Shown here piece by piece: positions 28,117-35,207 of a DNA stretch of 64,000 nucleotides; position 1 is the stretch's first letter, and each line of letters begins with the position of its first letter. The stretch lies in assembly GCA_947449315.1 (NCBI GenBank), contig CANFRC010000002.1:124001-188000 (forward strand). The letters run 5' to 3'. The DNA is from Bacteroidota bacterium (GTDB lineage: Bacteria > Bacteroidota > Bacteroidia > 2-12-FULL-35-15). A program made the translations under genes and the position numbers. The notes under the pieces are model-generated. The model did not search any database. It was given only the letters and a program-made list of their open reading frames with translations, and was not told the DNA's origin.

Positions 28117-29697
28117 ATGAAAAAGTATATTTTTTCTTACCTGACGATTTCTCTTTTAACTGTGTTTTATGCATCAGCACAGTATACCAATGTGATGATC
28201 AGTAATACCAATAGCCCGGAAGAAGTAACTATTCGGATCAATCCTAAAAATACGAATCAAGTGGTTGCCGGAGCAAATATAAATAATGTGTTCCATTCCA
28301 ATAATGGTGGATTAACATGGTCGTCATCCATCATAACCGATACAGTAAATGGCGTGTGGGGAGATCCCATTGTTTTTACAGATACTACTGGAAATTTTTT
28401 TTATTCTCATTTGTCAAATCCCCCTTCGGCTGGAACATGGGTAGATAGGATTGTCTTTCAAAAGTCCATAGATGGCGGTATTACTTGGTCCACTCCTGGA
28501 ACATACACAGGGCATAATGGAACAAAAGTGCAAGACAAAGAAGGAATTGTTGTCAATAAAAATACCAATGAAATTTATGTGACTTGGACACAATTTGATT
28601 CTTATGGAACTACCAATCCTTTGGATAGCTCGGTCATACTTTTTTCAAAATCTGTTGATGCAGGTGCTACATGGACCATTCCATTGCGAATTAGTAAGGA
28701 AGCTGGAAATTGTGTGGATAGTGATAGTACAATGGAAGGTGCGATTCCCATGGTAGGCCCTGCCGGTGAAATTTATGTAATATGGACGGGTCCTAACGGT
28801 TTGGTTTTTAATAAAAGTTTAGATGATGGTTTGACATGGTTGCCTCATGAAACAGTGATTACTTCCATGCCCGGTGGTTGGGATTACAACATAGCAGGAT
28901 TACAACGCTGTAATGGTTTACCACAAGCTATGTGCGATTTATCAGGAGGTCCGAATAATGGAACGATTTATATCAATTGGACCGATCAACACAATGGCTC
29001 TTTAGATACAGATGTATGGTTAATCAAATCAACCGATGGTGGAACAACTTGGTCTTCACCTGTAAGGGTTAATGATGATGTTGCAGGCAAACAGCAATTT
29101 TTATCATGGATGGATGTTGATCAATCTAATGGTAATATTTATTGTGTTTTTTATGATAGAAGAAATTTTGCTACGTCATCCCAATTAACAGATGTGTATT
29201 TAGCTCGATCTGTTGATGGAGGAACAACATTCAAGAATTATAAAATAAATCAAACAAGTTTTACGCCTAGCCCTTCAATCTTCTTTGGGGATTATATTGG
29301 CATATCTGCTGTCAATAATATGGTTCGCCCCATCTGGATGGCCTACGGAGCCGGAACGTTAAGTGTTTGGACAGCTTTAATTGATGGAACTACTTTAAGT
29401 ATTGATGAATCTAATTTAAATGCGTTCTCACCTGTTGATCTGCAACAAAACGAACCGAATCCTTTTTCTCAAACGACTTGGATAAAATTTAATCTAAAAA
29501 AATCTGCAAAAGTAAATCTGTTTGTGTATGATGTGCTTGGAAATAAAGTTGCATCACTTTACCACTATGAACAATTTAACGAAGGGAATTACGATTATAT
29601 TTTTAATGCATCTGCTTATAATTTAAAACCAGGAGTTTACTATTACACCATTGATTGCGATGAATATCAACGCACTAAAAAAATGATTGTTTATTGA
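28117..29697 (+). CDS. Asp-box (sialidase-like) beta-propeller protein with T9SS domain
   Basis: 526 residues with signal peptide (FSYLTISLLTVFYASAQ). Asp boxes are regularly spaced: HSNNGGLTWSSS, SIDGGITWSTP, SVDAGATWTIP, SLDDGLTWLPH, STDGGTTWSSP and SVDGGTTFKNY, indicating a six-bladed propeller. The C-terminal ~85 residues are a T9SS domain (NEPNPFSQTTWIKFNL ... PGVYYYTIDCDEYQRTKKM). The sialidase arginine motif FRIP is not seen, so glycan binding or a different hydrolysis is as likely. Similar in size and layout to 11079-12662. Its stop overlaps the next start (TGATG). Confidence 0.87.
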   Translation: MKKYIFSYLTISLLTVFYASAQYTNVMISNTNSPEEVTIRINPKNTNQVVAGANINNVFHSNNGGLTWSSSIITDTVNGVWGDPIVFTDTTGNFFYSHLSNPPSAGTWVDRIVFQKSIDGGITWSTPGTYTGHNGTKVQDKEGIVVNKNTNEIYVTWTQFDSYGTTNPLDSSVILFSKSVDAGATWTIPLRISKEAGNCVDSDSTMEGAIPMVGPAGEIYVIWTGPNGLVFNKSLDDGLTWLPHETVITSMPGGWDYNIAGLQRCNGLPQAMCDLSGGPNNGTIYINWTDQHNGSLDTDVWLIKSTDGGTTWSSPVRVNDDVAGKQQFLSWMDVDQSNGNIYCVFYDRRNFATSSQLTDVYLARSVDGGTTFKNYKINQTSFTPSPSIFFGDYIGISAVNNMVRPIWMAYGAGTLSVWTALIDGTTLSIDESNLNAFSPVDLQQNEPNPFSQTTWIKFNLKKSAKVNLFVYDVLGNKVASLYHYEQFNEGNYDYIFNASAYNLKPGVYYYTIDCDEYQRTKKMIVY

Positions 29698-30287
29698 TGC
29701 GTATTCTATTTGTATATTTCCTTCTGCTATACTCAGGTGTTTTGTTCGCTTGTGAATGCAAGCCATTGAATCCAATTTCAAAAGAAACTTTCAAAACATA
29801 CAATGTTATTTTTTATGGAGAAGTAGATTCTGTTGGAATGTGCAGACCGGATGGCATTGCAACAGCCTATTTTACCATTATTGAATTATATAAAGGGCCC
29901 GTAGCAAAACATGTGAAGATTGATTACGATTGCTCTTCATCTTGTATGATGAGCTTTTCGAAAGGGGATGACTGGTTAATGTACACTACATTTCAACACT
30001 TTGATCTGATAACAGTCAATATCTGTGATCATAGCCGAAAATATTTCAGTGATCAAAGTGAGGATGTATACCTTTTGGCAGCACATCGCAGTTTTGAAGA
30101 AGAAAAATTATTTTTGAAAACGACTTTAGGAGTTCAGGAATTTGTGAAATACAATGAATTGAATATGATACATCAACAACTGGGGCCTCGCAATGAGCAA
30201 CCATCCGTAATGAATAAATTTTGGCTTTTGCTAATCTCGTTTTCTGTTATGGCACTTGTATATTATATAACTCGAAAAAAGAAATAA
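29697..30287 (+). CDS. Hypothetical secreted protein with NTR/TIMP-like cysteines and C-terminal membrane helix
   Basis: 196 residues. The signal peptide (FVYFLLLYSGVLFA) is followed at once by CECKPLNPISKETF. A mature end starting Cys-x-Cys is the pattern of netrin/TIMP-like modules, and the following GEVDSV, FTIIELYKG and DYDCSSSCMM segments fit that fold. A C-terminal helix (FWLLLISFSVMALVYYI) with a KKK tail should anchor it in the inner membrane, facing the periplasm. I use ATG 29697 rather than TTG 29694; the A of this ATG is the last base of the upstream TGA, so translation is probably coupled. Function unknown. Confidence 0.75.
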   Translation: MRILFVYFLLLYSGVLFACECKPLNPISKETFKTYNVIFYGEVDSVGMCRPDGIATAYFTIIELYKGPVAKHVKIDYDCSSSCMMSFSKGDDWLMYTTFQHFDLITVNICDHSRKYFSDQSEDVYLLAAHRSFEEEKLFLKTTLGVQEFVKYNELNMIHQQLGPRNEQPSVMNKFWLLLISFSVMALVYYITRKKK

Positions 30288-30288
30288 A

Positions 30289-30903
30289 ATGAATAAATTC
30301 AAATCACATCCATGGCACGGAATTTCTATTGGAGAAAATGCTCCTCAAGTGATTACTGCATTTATTGAAATAGTTCCTACAGATACTGTTAAATATGAGA
30401 TTGATAAAGAGACAGGGTATTTAAAAATTGATCGGCCTCAAAAATTTTCAAATGTTGTTCCCACATTGTATGGATTTGTTCCACAAACTTATTGTGATCT
30501 TAAAATCGCTGAATTTGCTGCATTGAAGTCTGGAAAAAATGTTATAAAAGGTGATGGAGACCCATTGGATATTTGTGTGTTGAGTGAAAAAACAATCACA
30601 CATGGTGATATTATTTTGCAGGCAATACCTATCGGTGGATTAAGGTTGATCGATAAAGGTGAAGCTGACGATAAAATTATTGCTGTGATGAAAGGGGATG
30701 AAGTGTTTGAAGAATGGAAAGATATCAGCGATTGCACCCAAGCAGTGATTGACCGGCTGAAACATTATTTTTTGACTTACAAAAATTTACCCGGTGCTGA
30801 AAATCCTACATGTGAAATCACACATGTTTACGGTAGGGAAGAGGCATATGAAGTTATAAAAATAAGTATGGAAGATTATAAAAATAAGTTTTTGACAAAG
30901 TAA
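30289..30903 (+). CDS. ppa: Inorganic pyrophosphatase (family I)
   Basis: 204 residues. Hydrolyses pyrophosphate to phosphate in the cytoplasm, driving biosynthetic reactions. Signatures are KYEIDKETGYLKIDRP, YGFVPQTYC and the metal-binding GDGDPLDICVL; further Asp and Lys residues follow in DKGEADDKIIAV. It starts one base after the preceding stop, so it is read from the same mRNA as the two secreted-protein genes. This is an odd pairing for a housekeeping enzyme. No terminator is seen; short direct repeats follow. Confidence 0.94.
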   Translation: MNKFKSHPWHGISIGENAPQVITAFIEIVPTDTVKYEIDKETGYLKIDRPQKFSNVVPTLYGFVPQTYCDLKIAEFAALKSGKNVIKGDGDPLDICVLSEKTITHGDIILQAIPIGGLRLIDKGEADDKIIAVMKGDEVFEEWKDISDCTQAVIDRLKHYFLTYKNLPGAENPTCEITHVYGREEAYEVIKISMEDYKNKFLTK

Positions 30904-30931
30904 ATTTAGGAAAGAAAAATGCTTGTCGCCA

Positions 30932-30971
30932 GTCAGTTCGAGCGGAGTCTATTGTCAGTTCGAGCGGAGTC
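30932..30971 (+). repeat. Tandem 18-bp direct repeat
   Basis: Two identical copies of GTCAGTTCGAGCGGAGTC (30932-30949 and 30954-30971) are separated by four bases, with GAGAAAC after the second. This word is a frequent dispersed intergenic repeat in Bacteroidota genomes. The rest of the spacer to 31105 shows nothing else. Confidence 0.8.
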
Positions 30972-31105
30972 GAGAAACATTATTTAATATATTAGTATTC
31001 AACACATTATAAATAAAATAATTTATTGGTTGAAACATAGTTAAAACATATTTGTATTAGAGTATTATAATGTTCTTGTACGAAGATACTAAATCTTCAG
31101 TTAAT

Positions 31106-31468
31106 CTATTTCATATAATCCTGCCACATAATAAACATGTATTTGCCATTGTCATCTAAGTCCCGGAAACCGAATTCGTAACAAAAATGATAGATGTTGC
31201 TATTTTTTGCTTTCCAAATATGAGTAAAATAGTTGAAGTCGAATCCTTCTTTTATGAGAATGCTTTTTTTAATTTGTAACTGGCCTGACACGTTGTATGA
31301 TTTTAATATTCTGCGGTTATGTTTTAGTTGGTTATCAATTTTAACATAAGTACTTGGTTGATTTTCCTTGTAGTTCTTGTAATGAAAAGAGGATTTACAA
31401 TAAACCGAACAGAATTTTTGCCCTAACCTTCCTGTTAACTTTTCTCCGCACTCCTTACACTTCTCCAT
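31106..31468 (-). CDS. Hypothetical protein with N-terminal zinc ribbon
   Basis: 120 residues when started at MEKCKECG; an upstream in-frame ATG at 31480 adds four residues. The first ~25 residues hold CKECGEKLTGRLGQKFCSVYC, a four-cysteine zinc ribbon resembling DUF2116-type modules. The remainder is basic and aromatic, ending in FRDLDDNGKYMFIMWQDYMK. Similar small proteins are widespread and uncharacterised in Bacteroidota. It is probably cytoplasmic and possibly nucleic-acid binding, but this is only inference from the ribbon. Confidence 0.7.
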   Translation of the reverse strand: MEKCKECGEKLTGRLGQKFCSVYCKSSFHYKNYKENQPSTYVKIDNQLKHNRRILKSYNVSGQLQIKKSILIKEGFDFNYFTHIWKAKNSNIYHFCYEFGFRDLDDNGKYMFIMWQDYMK

Positions 31469-31501
31469 ATCAGATACCAACGAAACGCTAACAGCACCTA
31501 A

Positions 31502-31678
31502 AAATTCCTAAAAGATATCCAATGGAAAACGAAAAACAATAATTTTCATGAAATTGAATTAACAAATTTCATAGTTGACAAGGTGGTAAAAACGACCGAA
31601 ATAAAAAACACTTCCTCTGCAAATATTTATTCCGTGAGCGGTAGTGATGTCAAAAAGGAATATAATTATGTACTCTAA
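31502..31678 (+). pseudogene. Possible gene remnant without a start codon
   Basis: A 58-codon open stretch has no ATG, GTG or TTG near its left end and ends at TAA 31676-31678. Its translation has a protein-like composition (ending SGSDVKKEYNYVL). It could be the 3' end of a decayed gene or chance openness in AT-rich DNA. Nothing else is seen in 31481-31731. Confidence 0.15.
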
Positions 31679-31731
31679 GATTTGTGCCGATTTTTTTGAC
31701 TTGCTCATAACTTTGCAGACTAGTAAGTTTA

Positions 31732-33069
31732 TTATTGTTTTATAAATTTTCTGCTGATTATATTACTATCATTTTGCAGTTGTACAAAGTACAATCCATT
31801 TGAAAATTCGTTTAAGTCAATTTCAATTTTATTTGTTCCTTTTAAAAATTCCATATTATCAAATGTTTTAATCGTCTGACCTAACACATTTTTAATTTCA
31901 ATTATTGTATTGTTAGTTCTTGTTAATTCAAACTCAATTGTAATATGGCTTGTAGCAGGGTTTGGATAGATGTTTAATGTTTCATTATTAATTTGTGATT
32001 CATTAATTCCTGTTGTGTTTCCGCAAATACTTGTAAAACTTCCTCCTATCCATTTTGATACATAATTCATAGTATCTCCATTAATATCTTTAAAGCCTCC
32101 ACCAAGATATAACTCATTATTTAAAACATCTAAAGTACAAACTCTCCGTCCTGACAATACATTACCAAAACCAAGTCCACACCAATTAGTGCCATTCCAT
32201 TTTGCAATATCTTGAATAGCTTTTCCTCCTGCAACATCAAATATCCCTGACGCATACAATTCGCCATTAAAAACTTTTAGATCATCAATTGTAGGATTTA
32301 TACCCGTAAATCCCCCACCTACATCTAGCCACTGAGTTCCATCCCATCTAGCTATACTATTTCCGGGACATCCACTAGAAACAGAAAAACTTCCTCCTAC
32401 ATAGAGGTCATTATTATATATTTCAAGACAATTGACTACAGACGTCCCTCCAGGCATTCCACTGCCTAATGACTGCCATTGAGTGCCATTCCATTTTGCA
32501 ATTTTGTTTATTGTTCCAGCATTGTTCCAAAAATTTCCTCCAACATATAATTCTCCTTTGTATATTATTGAACAAATCGAAGCTCCTCCAGTTGACCAAT
32601 TGCTTGTATCAATTGCGCTCCAAGTTGTACCATTCCATTTAGCTATTCTGCTTGCAGGCACTCCACCAATAGTATCAAACCATCCAGTTGCGTATAAGTT
32701 ATTGTCATTGTCATTATACAATCCGAGCACAGGACCCGTTATTCCCGTTCCTAATTGAACCCAGTTTGCGCCATTCCATTTTCGAATATAACCATTAGCA
32801 ACTATTATATCCCCCTGAAATTTATTGATGGAACGAACGCAAGTTGCAACATAACCTAAAGTATCCCAGCTACTACCATTCCAAATATCTAAACCATTAG
32901 GCACACCCATAAAATCTTTGCCTGTATATAGTTTATTAGTAAGTGTATCTGCATACATAGAAAAGACAGTCCGAGTTAAGGGACTTGCCATAGATTGCCA
33001 GTTTTGCGATTTCAATAAAGTAGGAATAAGCAAAATGCTTATTCCTACAATTAATCTTAATTTAATCAT
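31732..33069 (-). CDS. Kelch-like repeat secreted protein with T9SS domain
   Basis: 445 residues with signal peptide (LRLIVGISILLIPTLLKSQ). The body is seven or so degenerate repeats of about 45 residues with the pattern KWNGTxWxxLGxG ... ELYVGGxF, which resembles kelch/galactose-oxidase-type propeller blades. The end is a T9SS domain (LNIYPNPATSHITIEFEL ... SNGLYFVQLQND). No catalytic residues are recognised; a surface-binding role is plausible. Its start overlaps by 8 bases the 3' end of a truncated T9SS gene upstream on the same strand. Confidence 0.8.
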   Translation of the reverse strand: MIKLRLIVGISILLIPTLLKSQNWQSMASPLTRTVFSMYADTLTNKLYTGKDFMGVPNGLDIWNGSSWDTLGYVATCVRSINKFQGDIIVANGYIRKWNGANWVQLGTGITGPVLGLYNDNDNNLYATGWFDTIGGVPASRIAKWNGTTWSAIDTSNWSTGGASICSIIYKGELYVGGNFWNNAGTINKIAKWNGTQWQSLGSGMPGGTSVVNCLEIYNNDLYVGGSFSVSSGCPGNSIARWDGTQWLDVGGGFTGINPTIDDLKVFNGELYASGIFDVAGGKAIQDIAKWNGTNWCGLGFGNVLSGRRVCTLDVLNNELYLGGGFKDINGDTMNYVSKWIGGSFTSICGNTTGINESQINNETLNIYPNPATSHITIEFELTRTNNTIIEIKNVLGQTIKTFDNMEFLKGTNKIEIDLNEFSNGLYFVQLQNDSNIISRKFIKQ

Positions 33070-33559
33070 GTTTGATTATTTTCTTAGAAACCATTTTTGA
33101 ATCCGTTTTCACTTGCAATATGTATACGCCATTTGAAAAATTTGAAAAATCAATTTGCTTTGATACCTCTCCTTGCTGTTTTCCCATATTGTCCGAATGT
33201 AATAATTGTCCCGAAATCGAATATACATCAATGGTTAAACTTTCTCTTTCAGTTAAAGTTACATTTACTGTTACATTATATGTAGCAGGATTAGGATAAA
33301 CTAACGCATCAAAGTTAGTTGTATTGCCTAAATCTTCAACGCCTAACATGTACATTCCCCAATTGTTATAACGAAGAACTGTCGCATCTGTACCTCCTCC
33401 ATTAAACCATTGCATAAATGCATTCGGACAACACTCCACTGGAGCCGTAGTAGAGCTAAAAGCCATAGTATTGTAATCGCTGCTATTAGTTGCTCCTGTA
33501 GTGTACCAATACTTATTATTTACCGAAGTTGAATATAGTGATATACTATTAGTGGAAGG
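33062..33559 (-). pseudogene. 3' remnant of a T9SS-secreted protein gene
   Basis: The first ATG gives only 134 residues, but the frame stays open upstream to 33559 and reads plausible ectodomain sequence (SLYSTSVNNKYWYTTGATN) before meeting TAA at 33560-33562. There is no signal peptide. What survives is a short Cys-containing piece (ECCPNAFMQWFNGGG) and a complete type A sorting domain (LVYPNPATYNVTVNVTL ... SNGVYILQVKTD). A sorting domain without a signal peptide cannot be exported. This is best read as the tail of a larger gene whose 5' part was lost; the break lies between 33560 and the next gene's stop at 33574. Confidence 0.65.
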
Positions 33560-33573
33560 TTATTGTTGATGAT

Positions 33574-34254
33574 TTATTTCTTTACACTGTTCTCACCACC
33601 CATCAAAACATATTGTAGCATGTTTGCTCCCATTTTTAAAGCTTTTAAATGTGCCTCGGGCGAATCTTTGTGAACTTCGAAGCTTTCCCAACCATCTCCT
33701 AAGTCACATTCGTAATCATAAAAACAAATCAATCGGCCTTGATAAATCAGTCCAAATCCTTGTGGTGCCTTGCCATCGTGCTCGTGTATTTTTGGTAAGC
33801 CATTTGGGAAATCATATTTCTGATGATAGATTGGATGCGAAAATGGAAGTTCAATAAAATCTAGTTCAGGAAACACCTTTTTCATCTGTGTACGAATGAA
33901 TTTATCTATTCCGTAATTGTCAGAGATGTGTAAAAATCCTCCACCAATTAAATAATTACGTAGGTTATCTGTTTCCTGTGAATTAAATAAAACATTGCCA
34001 TGACCTGTGATGTGAACAAAAGGATAATTGTAAATATCAGGACTTCCAACTTCAACAGTTGCTTGTTCGGGATTTATATTCGTTTTTAAATTTTCATTGC
34101 TAAATTGAATCAGGTTGGGTAATGATGTTTCAAGGTTGGCATACCAATCACCTCCGCCCCCATACTTTAGCAATGCAATTTGATAAGTAGGTGCGGGGCT
34201 AAAAGCAAAAATGCTTGTTAATAATGTAAGTACTATGATTGTTTTTTTTATCAT
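33574..34254 (-). CDS. DUF4159 domain protein, secreted
   Basis: 226 residues from ATG 34254 (MIKKTIIVLTLLTSIFAFSPAP, a signal peptide); the longer frame to 34308 overlaps the upstream gene and lacks export features at its front. The body matches DUF4159: IALLKYGGGGDWYANLET, FVHITGHGNV, LRNYLIGGGFLHISDNYG and the late FYDYECDLGDGWE. It resembles a class I glutamine amidotransferase-like/ThuA-like fold, but the nucleophile cannot be confirmed. In other Bacteroidota such proteins occur near MoxR/DUF58 loci, which are not seen here. The small gene upstream ends 7 bases before this start. Confidence 0.82.
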   Translation of the reverse strand: MIKKTIIVLTLLTSIFAFSPAPTYQIALLKYGGGGDWYANLETSLPNLIQFSNENLKTNINPEQATVEVGSPDIYNYPFVHITGHGNVLFNSQETDNLRNYLIGGGFLHISDNYGIDKFIRTQMKKVFPELDFIELPFSHPIYHQKYDFPNGLPKIHEHDGKAPQGFGLIYQGRLICFYDYECDLGDGWESFEVHKDSPEAHLKALKMGANMLQYVLMGGENSVKK

Positions 34255-34261
34255 TCCTCTT

Positions 34262-34504
34262 TTATGCGTTTCGTTCCTTTGCTGCTGTGAAAGATAAAAA
34301 CATTTCATTGAATCGCTCCAATATCTTTTCTAGAAAAGCGTCGTCTACCAATTTCTGAATTCCTTCGATCCCATTTACTTCGTTGTGAGCGATTTTAAAA
34401 ATTTGTTCCATTGGACCTGCTTCAAATTTAATTTGATATTTATCATTCATCGAAAAAATACTGATTGTAATTCTCGGATGTGGTATATTTCCTATAACTC
34501 GCAT
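34262..34504 (-). CDS. Small conserved hypothetical protein
   Basis: 80 residues, mixed alpha/beta and acidic, without signal or membrane segment: an N-terminal strand pair (PRITISIFSMNDKYQIKFEAG) then helices (GIQKLVDDAFLEKILERFNEMFLSF). It is followed closely by the DUF4159 gene, suggesting a shared mRNA. Probably cytoplasmic. Function unknown. Confidence 0.65.
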   Translation of the reverse strand: MRVIGNIPHPRITISIFSMNDKYQIKFEAGPMEQIFKIAHNEVNGIEGIQKLVDDAFLEKILERFNEMFLSFTAAKERNA

Positions 34505-34594
34505 TTGTTCAGTTTTTAATTCGTATGGTCGTAATAATTTTTGATTATTTCAATTTAGCCTATTTTTAAAAGTTTTTAGTAGTCTAATTTCAAA

Positions 34595-35014
34595 TTATTT
34601 TTCTACTCTGAATGGTCCGCTACTGAAGAAGTTGGTGCCTTCATCGCCTTCTCTTTGTATTTTTGTTTTTATTTTGTGAGCCAATTCTGCATAGTGTTCC
34701 AGTTTGTTTTTCTTAAGAAATAACAAGGCGTTGTCGTCACCGTTGATATAATTTGCCATAGCAGCCCATTGAAAAGCTTTTTGATCCATCAATAATTTAA
34801 AAGCTTTTTTGTCGTCCCATACGGCATTAACAAAAGCTGCCAAAACAAGAAATTTTTTTACCAATAGAAATTCAAAGGCTTTCGGATGTCTGCTAGCAGC
34901 ATCTTTTAGCTGAACAAGTTCTTCATAGTTATGATCGAGGAGCCACTGTTTTGCTCGTGTATCTCCTTCTACCCATGCACTTGTCATATTAATTGCTTCT
35001 TTTGGATAATTCAT
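34595..35014 (-). CDS. Conserved hypothetical helical protein
   Basis: 139 residues, mostly helical, with repeated Trp/Leu/Ala-rich pairs of about 30 residues (AFEFLLVKKFLVLAAFVNAVWDDKKAF; AFQWAAMANYINGDDNALLFL) that resemble tandem ankyrin- or TPR-like helix pairs. No signal peptide. Its last residues SSGPFRVEK are unstructured. It lies 90 bp upstream of the small hypothetical on the same strand. Function unknown; a protein-protein interaction role is a guess. Confidence 0.65.
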   Translation of the reverse strand: MNYPKEAINMTSAWVEGDTRAKQWLLDHNYEELVQLKDAASRHPKAFEFLLVKKFLVLAAFVNAVWDDKKAFKLLMDQKAFQWAAMANYINGDDNALLFLKKNKLEHYAELAHKIKTKIQREGDEGTNFFSSGPFRVEK

Positions 35015-35207
35015 TCGTGCTCAATTTATAAAAACAAAGTTATTACTATTTATATCATTTTACCATTTACATCCGCCACCATCGCCACCCAAACCTCTGC
35101 TCCCAAAGTCTATGAATAGCTTATTCATAAGTTGATTGACAATAAATAATTTTCAATTAAAAAATTTAAGAGGATTGATTTTTGTGATATTGTCATTTTA
35201 GGAAATG

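Noticed and set aside
34255-34308. Longer start for the DUF4159 protein
   Set aside because: It would overlap the upstream gene by 47 bases and hide a clear signal peptide that starts at 34254.
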